This document shows positions 1 to 6,404 of a DNA stretch of 16,366 nt, piece by piece. The first letter of the stretch is position 1. The number at the start of each line of letters is the position of its first letter. This DNA comes from a bacterium (lineage in GTDB: Bacteria; Ratteibacteria; UBA8468; B48-G9; JAFGKM01), in NCBI GenBank assembly GCA_029548585.1, contig JAKPNC010000165.1, forward strand, positions 1-16,366. Reading direction: 5' to 3'. The notes beneath the pieces are model-generated. The model was not told the DNA's origin. It did no database searches and was given only the letters and a program-made list of their open reading frames with translations. The position numbers and the translations under genes were made by a program.

Positions 1-2342
1 CTTCCGATGTCATAGACGTAGTCAACAACCACCAGTTTGCCCTTATTAAGCGGGATGGCAAATGGATTTCGGTAGAAAATTCATCTTATCGGATGGCGGT
101 AAATAAATTAAGGGATATCACCCGGAAATACCAATTACTGATTGACCATATCCCCCTGCATATTGCCGCCGTGGATAAAAGAGGGAAGTTTATTGTATGG
201 AACAGGTATTCTGAAAATCTTTTCGGTTACAAGAAGAAAGACGCTGTAAAAAAACTCAGACAAAAAGACTTGCACATTTCTCCGGAAGAAGCCCTGGAAG
301 TTATACGGGCGGTGCAGGAGAAAGGTATTTTTGACGACAATGTCATGTTAAAGCGCAAAGATGGTTCAATTATGGACATCCACCTTGTCGTTGTTTCCCA
401 TAAGGAAGGCAGCAAAGTAAACTACTATGGTTTTGGGGAGGATATTACCGAACGCAGGCGGCTTGAAGAAAAACTTAAAACCGCAAACGAAGAGCTGGAA
501 GAACGTGTCCGGCAGGGCATCGCCAAAGCTATATCCGAACGTCAGCGGCTCTATACCGTGCTCGATACTTTGCCCGTCTACGTAATCATCCTTGATAAAG
601 ATTACCGCATACCTTTTGCCAACAAGTTCTTCATTGAACGTTTTGGCGAACCAGGTGACAGGCTCTGTCATAAGTATCTTTTTAATAAACAAGACCCCTG
701 CGAGAATTGTCAGACATATAAAGTTTTAAAAACCAGAGCCCCTCATAATTGGGAGTGGACGGGACCGGACGGGCGCAATTATATTATATTTGATTATCCC
801 TTTATTGAAGCAGATTCTTCTTTTAAAATATTGGAGGTAGGCATTGATATTACCGAGCAGAAAAAGCTGCAAAATACCTTGCAACGGTCCAATACCTACC
901 ATCGCAACCTCATAGAAGTCAGCATTGACCCACTGGTAACTATTGATTCCAATGGCAGAATTATGGATGTGAACAAAGCTACCGAGCAGGTAACCGGATT
1001 CACAAGGGAAGAATTGGTCGGCACATATTTTTCAGATTATTTCACCGAACCGGAAAAAGCCCGCATTGGATACAAAAAGGTATTTAAGGAAGGGACCGTT
1101 AAAGATTATGAATTGGAGATCAGGCATAAAGACGGCCATTTGACGCAGGTATTGTATAACGCATCAGTTTATCACAATGAATCAGGTGAAATCGCCGGGA
1201 TATTTGCCTCGGCCAAAGATGTTACGAAGCGCAAACTTGCCGAAAAAATTGCCCGGGAGGCAAATACATACAACCGCAATCTCATTGAAGCTTCCCCTGA
1301 TCCTCTGGTCACTATATCATCCTCCGGAATAATCACTGACGTTAATAAATCTACTGCTGAAGCCACCGGAAGGACCAGGGAGGAACTCATAGGAACGGAT
1401 TTCTGCAACTACTTCACTGATCCTGATAATGCACGCATCGGATACCAGCAGGTTTTTGCCAAAGGTTTCGTCAAGGATTATCCTTTGACCATTCGCCACA
1501 AGGATGGCAGGTTGATGGACGTCCTTTACAACGCAACCATTTACAGGAATACAGATGGAAAAATCATGGGAGTTTTTGCCGCCGCACGTGATGTAACCGC
1601 TCGAAAAAAAGCTGAAAATGACAATATAAGACTTCAAAAGGAATTACTTCACCTTTCGCGGGTAATGACCATGGGCGAACTAACCGCAACTTTAGCGCAT
1701 GAGTTAAATCAGCCTCTTCTATCAATCCGGAGCAACGCCCAGGCAGCCCAAAGATTTATGGAGAAAGAAAATCCGGATCTCAATGAAATTAAAGATATAT
1801 TGTCTGATATTATTAAAGATAACAGGCGTGCAAGCGATGTCATAATTAAAATAAGAGCCTTAATGAAAAATTCCGAATTGCAGTTTGCAGTATTAGACAT
1901 TAACGATGTTATCAGGGAAGTAATCCCCCTGGTACACAGCGATATGGTGATTAAAAACATATCCTTAATCACAGAATTAAGTGACAATATACCCCATGCA
2001 AGGGGTGACCGAATGCAATTGCAGCAAGTGATTTTAAATTTAATCTTAAACAGTTTCGAGGCTATGAAGGATACTGATCCGAAAATAATTCATATCCGGA
2101 CAAAACAAGAAAATGATGAATCTATCAGAGTAAGCGTAAAAGATTCCGGAACCGGGTTAAATAAAAAAAATATGCAAAATTTATTTAAACCGTTCTTTAC
2201 CACAAAGGAAGAAGGACTCGGCATGGGACTCGTGATCAGCCGGACGATTCTTGAATCTCACGGGGGGTCAATAGAGGCGGAAAATAACCTGAACGGCGGG
2301 ATGACCTTCCATATTATCCTTCCAGTGGAGAAAAACTATTAA
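1..2342 (+). CDS. Multi-PAS sensor histidine kinase, FixL-like (5' partial)
   Basis: Cytoplasmic-looking sensor kinase that would autophosphorylate on His and pass the phosphate to the regulator encoded next. The frame is open to the left edge from base 3, so the first ATG in the window (93) is not necessarily the start and the N-terminus is missing. Numbering from that Met: PAS at about 12-120, a short coiled-coil linker, a second PAS at about 150-255 with a Cys loop (C-x10-C-x2-C, 'CENC'), then two near-duplicate PAS domains starting at residues 267 and 391. HisKA follows with H536 in 'LAHELNQPL', then HATPase_c with N653 (N box), D684-SGTG (G1), 'FKPFFTTK' (F box) and GLGMGL 708-713 (G2). 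No membrane segment is seen in the visible part. The 'HELNQPL' H box and the FixJ partner place it in the FixL/TodS-like group. The signal is unknown and no haem ligand is evident. Confidence 0.93.
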   Translation, partial: SDVIDVVNNHQFALIKRDGKWISVENSSYRMAVNKLRDITRKYQLLIDHIPLHIAAVDKRGKFIVWNRYSENLFGYKKKDAVKKLRQKDLHISPEEALEVIRAVQEKGIFDDNVMLKRKDGSIMDIHLVVVSHKEGSKVNYYGFGEDITERRRLEEKLKTANEELEERVRQGIAKAISERQRLYTVLDTLPVYVIILDKDYRIPFANKFFIERFGEPGDRLCHKYLFNKQDPCENCQTYKVLKTRAPHNWEWTGPDGRNYIIFDYPFIEADSSFKILEVGIDITEQKKLQNTLQRSNTYHRNLIEVSIDPLVTIDSNGRIMDVNKATEQVTGFTREELVGTYFSDYFTEPEKARIGYKKVFKEGTVKDYELEIRHKDGHLTQVLYNASVYHNESGEIAGIFASAKDVTKRKLAEKIAREANTYNRNLIEASPDPLVTISSSGIITDVNKSTAEATGRTREELIGTDFCNYFTDPDNARIGYQQVFAKGFVKDYPLTIRHKDGRLMDVLYNATIYRNTDGKIMGVFAAARDVTARKKAENDNIRLQKELLHLSRVMTMGELTATLAHELNQPLLSIRSNAQAAQRFMEKENPDLNEIKDILSDIIKDNRRASDVIIKIRALMKNSELQFAVLDINDVIREVIPLVHSDMVIKNISLITELSDNIPHARGDRMQLQQVILNLILNSFEAMKDTDPKIIHIRTKQENDESIRVSVKDSGTGLNKKNMQNLFKPFFTTKEEGLGMGLVISRTILESHGGSIEAENNLNGGMTFHIILPVEKNY

Positions 2343-2343
2343 A

Positions 2344-2970
2344 ATGACAAAATCTGTTCCTGTAGTTTTCATCGTGGATGATGCTTCTTCGGTCAGAAAA
2401 GCATTGGAAAGGCTGGTCAGGTCGGCAGGATTCAACGTTGAGACGTTTGCATCCGGAGAGGAATTCCTTCAGCGCAAACATCACAAGGGTCCTTCCTGCC
2501 TGGTGCTTGATGTGCGTTTACCGGGGCTAAGCGGTATAGAACTTCAGAAAAAACTTGTTCAGGAAAACATATCTGTACCGATCATATTCATCACGGGGCA
2601 TGGAGATATTCCCATGAGTGTCAGAGCCATGAAAAACGGAGCCGTGGATTTTTTGCCCAAGCCCTTCGATGGAAAGGAACTTCTCACCGCCATAGAGCGC
2701 GCGATAGAAAAAGCTGTAAGGATAAGACAGAATGAAACAGAAAGAGCAAGAATAGAGCGCCTCTTAAAAACTCTTACCCCCAGAGAATATGAAGTTCTGC
2801 GTTGGGCAATTACCGGCATGCTAAACAAGCAGATTGCTTACCGGCTGAAGATTACTGAAAGAACGGTTAAAGCCCACCGGGGCTGCATTATGGAAAAGAT
2901 GCAGGTTGAATCAGTTGCAGACCTCGTCCGCATCACACAAAAATGCGGAATAATTCCCGCTGAAAAGTGA
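2344..2970 (+). CDS. FixJ-family response regulator (REC + LuxR-type HTH)
   Basis: DNA-binding transcription regulator, 208 aa, activated by phosphorylation from the kinase just upstream; only one base separates the two genes, so they are co-translated partners. The receiver domain (about 5-120) has the acidic pocket D12-D13, phospho-acceptor D56 ('VLDVRLPG'), T84 and K106 ('LPKPF'). After a charged linker, a GerE/LuxR HTH begins at 'LTPREYEVL' (about 145) and continues through 'NKQIAYRLKITERTVKAHRG' to the end. The architecture and the 'TGHGDIPMSVRAMKNGAVDFLPKPF' region (quoted in part) are typical of FixJ/StyR/TodT proteins. Targets are unknown. The stress operon starting 158 bp downstream on the same strand is a reasonable guess only. 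Confidence 0.93.
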   Translation: MTKSVPVVFIVDDASSVRKALERLVRSAGFNVETFASGEEFLQRKHHKGPSCLVLDVRLPGLSGIELQKKLVQENISVPIIFITGHGDIPMSVRAMKNGAVDFLPKPFDGKELLTAIERAIEKAVRIRQNETERARIERLLKTLTPREYEVLRWAITGMLNKQIAYRLKITERTVKAHRGCIMEKMQVESVADLVRITQKCGIIPAEK

Positions 2971-2977
2971 CTTTTTC
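2945..2977 (+). terminator. Possible terminator at the end of the FixLJ-type operon
   Basis: An imperfect GCGG...CCGC hairpin (2945-2960) at the very end of the regulator gene is followed at 2972-2976 by five T's. A second small hairpin GAAAAG/CTTTTTC overlaps the stop codon. The T run is about 12 nt from the first stem, so termination strength is doubtful. Confidence 0.3.
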
Positions 2978-3001
2978 TTATCATATATTCCACTCCCCAT
3001 A

Positions 3002-3030
3002 TTGAACCAAAGTACAATTTACACTATTCT
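3002..3030 (+). promoter_or_regulatory. Candidate sigma70 promoter for the stress operon
   Basis: TTGAAC (3002-3007), 17-nt spacer, TATTCT (3025-3030), about 100 bp upstream of the first small gene of the following operon. The -35 matches the consensus at 4 of 6 positions and so does the -10. The region 2971-3128 is AT-rich with no other coding signal. Confidence 0.35.
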
Positions 3031-3114
3031 CCCATTCCAGTATTATATTTCATGAATACGAATAAAACACTAAGCCTTTTGAAAATTCAATTAATAACAC
3101 GCGTACTTAAAAAC

Positions 3115-3124
3115 AGGAGGTGAT
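3115..3124 (+). promoter_or_regulatory. Consensus Shine-Dalgarno AGGAGGTGAT
   Basis: Ten bases fully complementary to the 3' end of 16S rRNA, ending 4 nt before the ATG at 3129. This is the strongest ribosome binding site in the window, and it identifies the following 49-codon frame as a real gene that is probably highly expressed. Confidence 0.8.
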
Positions 3125-3128
3125 CCCA

Positions 3129-3278
3129 ATGAACAACACAGAACACGCAGGGAAGAATGAAGAAAAAACCACATATGTGCGTGTTGTTGACGGTAAAGAA
3201 GAAATCAGGGAAATGTTTAAGACAGGAGAAGAAGCGAAAGAAATGCTCTGGCAGTCATTCAAAGAAAACTTAAAGTGA
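3129..3278 (+). CDS. Small acidic protein of unknown function (49 aa)
   Basis: A 49-residue protein not recognised as any family. It is highly charged: the first 13 residues are polar, then 'TTYVRVVDGKEEIREMFKTG' (a possible beta strand or turn) and a C-terminal amphipathic helix rich in Glu/Lys ending 'WQSFKENLK'. It has no signal peptide, membrane segment or cysteine. The start is fixed by the perfect AGGAGGTGAT four bases upstream. It is followed after 28 bp by the Hsp20 gene on the same strand and is likely co-transcribed with it, which suggests a stress-related role (inference only). Confidence 0.75.
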   Translation: MNNTEHAGKNEEKTTYVRVVDGKEEIREMFKTGEEAKEMLWQSFKENLK

Positions 3279-3306
3279 TACAGGTACGGCAAATGAGGGG
3301 GGAATT

Positions 3307-3756
3307 ATGATGCTGACAAAATTGGAACGGTTCACGGAAATGGTTGAACTGCGAGACAATTTTGACTCTTTCCTGGATAAACTCTGGGGTAAGGAAATTG
3401 CCCCCTGGGCGAGGCACATATGGAAACCACCCGTCTATGTCCATGAAGACGACTTCAATATTACGGCTAAAATGCATGTTCCCGGAATTAAAAAAAACAC
3501 CTTGAAAATTCTGCTCAGCGGAAATGCCCTGCTGGTCTCCGGGAAAACATGGAATGGAGAAGGAACCAGGGAAAAAGTTTCCCGTTCGGGGGATGGCCAT
3601 TCCGATACCTTCACACGAAGTTTTTTAATGCCCTTCCCTGTAGATGGCAACAATATCAAAGCCACATTCAAAGACGGTTTTCTGCAAATTGTTTTGCACA
3701 AAGCCAAAAAAGCCCGATTGCAAAAAACCTGTGTCGCTCTATGCAGAGAGAGATAA
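3307..3756 (+). CDS. Hsp20/alpha-crystallin family small heat-shock protein
   Basis: ATP-independent holdase that binds unfolding proteins in the cytoplasm. 149 aa, normal for the family. The alpha-crystallin domain runs from about residue 38 ('WKPPVYVHEDDFNITAKMHV') through 'PGIKKNTLKILLSGNALLVSGK' (quoted in part), a loop, 'FTRSFLMPFPVD' and the signature 'ATFKDGFLQIVLHK' (about 119-132), which matches the A-x-x-x-n-G-x-L hallmark. The short N-terminal region is typical of bacterial class A/B proteins. The C-terminal I-x-I/V anchor is not seen; the tail ends 'TCVALCRER' with two cysteines instead, which could affect oligomer assembly. GAGGGG (3295-3300) lies 6 nt upstream of the first of two tandem ATGs. 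It sits between the small acidic gene and the SYLF gene. Confidence 0.93.
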   Translation: MMLTKLERFTEMVELRDNFDSFLDKLWGKEIAPWARHIWKPPVYVHEDDFNITAKMHVPGIKKNTLKILLSGNALLVSGKTWNGEGTREKVSRSGDGHSDTFTRSFLMPFPVDGNNIKATFKDGFLQIVLHKAKKARLQKTCVALCRER

Positions 3757-3799
3757 AATATACAGCATTTGAATTAAAACTTTTAAAGGAAGGAGAAAA

Positions 3800-4495
3800 A
3801 TGATTAATAAATTTGGATGGACGGTAATTTCAGTCATAACATTTTTAATAGCTGCGGAAGGTCACACTGCATCCCGAAGACAGCTTGTCAATCGTATTAA
3901 CGATGCAAATCAATACATTGAAGATATGATGGAAGCTCCTGATACGGCCATTCCTCAGGAATTGATGTCCAAATGCCGGGGCATTATAATTCTGCGCCAG
4001 TATAAAGCCGGCTTTATCCTTGGAATAAAAGGCGGTTTTGGCGTCGCCCTTGCAAGGGATGAAAACACGCATGAATGGAGTGCGCCATCTTTTGTTAAAT
4101 CCGGGGAAGGAAGTTTTGGGGTGCAAATAGGCGGACAGGCAATAGACTCAATATTGTTAATAATGAACCGGGAAGGAATGGAAATGCTGATGAAGACAAA
4201 TTTCAAGATAGGTGTAGATGCATCGGCGGCCGCAGGCCCCTTAGGGCGCGATGCCGCTGTCAAAATCGGGCCTGGAACTGCAATACTGGTTTATTCACGC
4301 GCTAAAGGGCTGTATGCCGGGGCAACCTTCGAAGGAGGGATGCTTTTAAGCGATGACGATGCCAATGAAAAATTCTACGGTAAAAGGCTTTCCAGTAAAG
4401 ATATTCTTTTCGATAGGAAAGTGCAGATACCTGCCGAAGCCGGCAAATTGATAGAAACATTGAAAAAATATCAGGCATCAGACAATTCAGATTGA
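3800..4495 (+). CDS. Exported SYLF/Ysc84 (DUF500) lipid-binding domain protein
   Basis: 231 aa. Residues 1-24 form a Sec signal peptide (positive start, hydrophobic core 'WTVISVITFLIAA', likely cleavage after 'GHTA'), so the mature protein is periplasmic or secreted. The rest is a single SYLF domain with recognisable blocks: 'CRGIIILRQYKAGFILGIKGG' (quoted approximately, about 59-79), 'GEGSFGVQIGGQAIDSILLI', 'GVDASAAAGPLGRDA', 'ILVYSRAKGLYAGATFEGG' and 'NEKFYGK'. Eukaryotic members (Ysc84/SH3YL1) bind phosphoinositides; bacterial secreted members are poorly characterised but envelope-associated. AGGAG (3791-3795) sets the start. It lies 43 bp after hsp20 and 79 bp before the Cys-rich mini-gene, all on one strand. 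Confidence 0.9.
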   Translation: MINKFGWTVISVITFLIAAEGHTASRRQLVNRINDANQYIEDMMEAPDTAIPQELMSKCRGIIILRQYKAGFILGIKGGFGVALARDENTHEWSAPSFVKSGEGSFGVQIGGQAIDSILLIMNREGMEMLMKTNFKIGVDASAAAGPLGRDAAVKIGPGTAILVYSRAKGLYAGATFEGGMLLSDDDANEKFYGKRLSSKDILFDRKVQIPAEAGKLIETLKKYQASDNSD

Positions 4496-4574
4496 TAACT
4501 GCAACAATATGTTAAATGTATTAAGAAAATAATCGGCATGCTTATCAAATGAGCTGCCGGAAGGAGAGGAGAGA

Positions 4575-4742
4575 ATGAAAGAGAAGAAAATGAGTAAATC
4601 GGCTAAGGAGAAGGGCGTTAAGGCAAAGAAGGGTGACAGATACAGATGCGAAGAGTGCGGTCTTGTGGTTACGGTGGAAGACCCATGTTGTTGCGACGTG
4701 TGCGATATTGTCTGTTGCGGCGAACCGATGATGTGTCTGTAA
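4575..4742 (+). CDS. Desulforedoxin-like Cys-rich mini-protein (55 aa, nine Cys)
   Basis: A 55-residue protein with a Lys-rich N-terminus (about 20 aa) and a compact metal-binding part. Cysteines are at 25, 28, 38, 39, 40, 43, 47, 48 and 54. The frame 'GDRYRCEECGLVVTVE' followed later by 'CCGEPM' is the layout of desulforedoxin and of the desulfoferrodoxin N-terminal domain, whose C-x2-C plus C-C set binds one Fe(III). Here an extra 'PCCCDVCD' segment is inserted between the two pairs, giving enough ligands for an altered or second metal site. A redox or metal-buffering role is inferred. The start is chosen by GGAGAGGAGAGA just upstream; an in-frame Met6 is an alternative. It is probably the last gene of the hsp20-SYLF operon. 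Confidence 0.8.
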   Translation: MKEKKMSKSAKEKGVKAKKGDRYRCEECGLVVTVEDPCCCDVCDIVCCGEPMMCL

Positions 4743-4849
4743 TAAACTAATTTATGGGAAAACGCTTCCTGAAAATAGTTTTTGTTACAGAAAATCATTT
4801 CAAAGGTTGAAGATATTCACTTTGCGGCAGACGATTGAAAGTCGATGGT

Positions 4850-4896
4850 ACTCCGGAAGCTCTTAATGTCAAATATGCCACAAGAGCTTCCGGAGT
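4850..4896. terminator. Perfect 15-bp inverted repeat, probable bidirectional terminator
   Basis: Arms ACTCCGGAAGCTCTT (4850-4864) and AAGAGCTTCCGGAGT (4882-4896) are perfect complements around a 17-nt loop. The element lies between convergent transcription units (plus-strand stop at 4742, minus-strand CDF stop at 5119), the classic place for a shared terminator. The downstream T tract on the plus strand is weak (CCTTCTATT), so it could also act as an RNA-stabilising hairpin. Apart from this hairpin, 4743-5118 holds no gene I can support, only a protein-like minus-strand frame at 4941-5198 (see findings). Confidence 0.6.
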
Positions 4897-5118
4897 CCTT
4901 CTATTACGGAAGAATTTATAATTACGACAAAAGAGACCTTCTACGTCCCGGAATTTCCTTTTGCGGCCTGTAATCCCGCCAAAAATCCGTACGGCTTGCT
5001 GAATAACGAATCCGGGCCGGCATTGTCCATCTCTATAGCGACTTTAGTCAATCGGCCCTTATGAGCATCTTTTTTACTATGCGGTAATTCACGTGTAATA
5101 TGGAAGAGGTCCGTATTG

Positions 5119-6027
5119 TCAACCGTTCTTTTTTTCTTCAGGTTGATTCTTTTTTGACTGCCTGACCAGGGAAAGATCATCACAGACGTCAGATTCAAAC
5201 TGCAGGGTGATATGATTGATATTGAATCTTTCTTTCAGGAGGTTCTCGATATTACTTTGGATCATACATGTCTCGCTTACCTTCATATCCTTTGATACAT
5301 CAAGATGGGACTCTAAGTGGATATCGTTTTCCGTAAAGCACCACAGGTGAACATGATGGACATTTTTTATGCCTTTCACCGTCCCGATTACCCCGGCAAT
5401 TTCATTAATATTGAGCCAGGAAGGCGTATACATCATGAGAATACGAATGGATTGCAAAACAATGGAATATCCTACTTTTAATACGTAAAAGCCTATGAAC
5501 AGAGTGAGGAGAGGGTCAATCCATTTTATGCCTGAAAAATGGATAAGGATTCCTCCGATAATAACAGCCAACGAAGAAAAAGCGTCAGTCACAAGATGCA
5601 GATAGGCAGATTTAATGTTGATATTATCCCTCGAATGCTTTTTCAGGAGCAGCGCTGAAAACAGATTTGTCATCAGACAGAGAGCGGCCACTCCTATCAT
5701 CATTGAAGTTTTTATGACTACCGGGGCCATAAAACGTATAATGGCTTCTCTGAATAAGAAGAAAGACGCAACGATAAGTGCGGAGGCATTAAACAGAGCG
5801 GCAAGTATTTCTGCGCGTTTATAGCCAAAGGTGCTCTTTTCGGTATTGGCTCTCATGGAAAATCTGAAAGCAATATAACTTATCACAAGAGCAAAAGTGT
5901 CGGTCAGGTTATGCAAGGCGTCGGAAACAAGGGAGAGACTTCCTGAAATAATTCCTCCGGCAAATTCATATACGGTTATAAAAAGGTTCAGGAAAATGGA
6001 TACAATAAGCGGTTTTTGAGGATTCAT
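5119..6027 (-). CDS. Cation diffusion facilitator (CDF) family metal efflux transporter, CzcD-like
   Basis: Inner-membrane divalent metal/proton antiporter, 302 aa, the normal length. Six hydrophobic segments span about 7-200. The metal-site motifs are present: H39-x3-D43 in 'SDALHNLTD' (TM2) and H144-x3-D148 in 'HLVTDAFSS' (TM5). This HxxxD/HxxxD arrangement is that of Zn/Co/Cd exporters of the CzcD/ZnT type rather than Fe/Mn DxxxD types. The cytoplasmic C-terminal domain (about 205-290) has the ferredoxin-like fold signature 'VKGIKNVHHVHLWCFTEN' and 'INHITLQFE' with the late Cys of 'SDVCDD'. It is monocistronic, converging on the stress operon. The RBS is weak (ATAAGG directly before the ATG). 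Likely substrate is Zn2+ with Co2+/Cd2+ (inference). Confidence 0.92.
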   Translation of the reverse strand: MNPQKPLIVSIFLNLFITVYEFAGGIISGSLSLVSDALHNLTDTFALVISYIAFRFSMRANTEKSTFGYKRAEILAALFNASALIVASFFLFREAIIRFMAPVVIKTSMMIGVAALCLMTNLFSALLLKKHSRDNINIKSAYLHLVTDAFSSLAVIIGGILIHFSGIKWIDPLLTLFIGFYVLKVGYSIVLQSIRILMMYTPSWLNINEIAGVIGTVKGIKNVHHVHLWCFTENDIHLESHLDVSKDMKVSETCMIQSNIENLLKERFNINHITLQFESDVCDDLSLVRQSKKNQPEEKKNG

Positions 6028-6113
6028 GCCTTATCCGTGTATATTTATTCCCTGCAAGCGGATTCCTTGTGGAATTTTGCCTGTTTTTTTCTTTGTCCGT
6101 ATTTGACAATATA

Positions 6114-6141
6114 ATTATACCGTTCATGTTTTGTTTGTAAA
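6114..6141 (-). promoter_or_regulatory. Promoter of the CDF transporter gene
   Basis: On the minus strand TTTACA (6141-6136), 16-nt spacer, perfect TATAAT (6119-6114), about 90 bp upstream of the CDF start. Immediately downstream, overlapping the expected start of transcription, is TTGTC-N7-GACAA (6093-6109), a possible operator for a metal-responsive repressor. The operator idea is inference. Confidence 0.5.
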
Positions 6142-6290
6142 TGCCGCCTCAGGGCATCCCCGCGGAGAACAGAAAGGAGATGGATCAGACCCGGGCAATA
6201 ATACATCCCGGGGTGATAAATCGAAGCGTCATATCACGCCTTCGCTGCATAATTTCAGCGCATTATTGCAGGCAGATTACTTTACCTGCG
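6141..6290. other. Hairpin-rich gene-free segment between the CDF and URO-D-like genes
   Basis: The 377-bp gap 6028-6404 has no convincing gene. Within it lie five short inverted repeats in a row: ATGCC/GGCAT (6141-6157), CCCGGG/CCCGGG (6190-6212), GTGATA/TATCAC (6213-6237), CGCTG/CAGCG (6243-6260) and GCAGG/CCTGC (6268-6289). It could be the structured 3' region of the URO-D-like transcript, an upstream leader, or a small RNA. No riboswitch class was recognised and no T tract follows. Confidence 0.35.
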
Positions 6291-6404
6291 GAGAGAATTG
6301 AAGTTGAGAATTCCCTTTTGGATTTTTGCCCTTAAAGAAAGCGGTTTTACCTGCCGTTCAAGTCCTTATTATCCGGTTTTCCTTTTCATGTTCATATCTT
6401 CACT

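Noticed and set aside
5119..5160. Programmed -1 frameshift at A-AAA-AAG near the end of the CDF gene
   Set aside because: The heptamer is in the right phase, but a -1 slip does not enter the protein-like +1 frame at 4941-5198, so dnaX-type shifting does not explain that frame.
6141..6335. 64-aa plus-strand frame in the CDF/URO-D gap
   Set aside because: The AAGGAG touches the only internal ATG (6180) with no spacing; composition is not protein-like, and hairpins explain the segment better.
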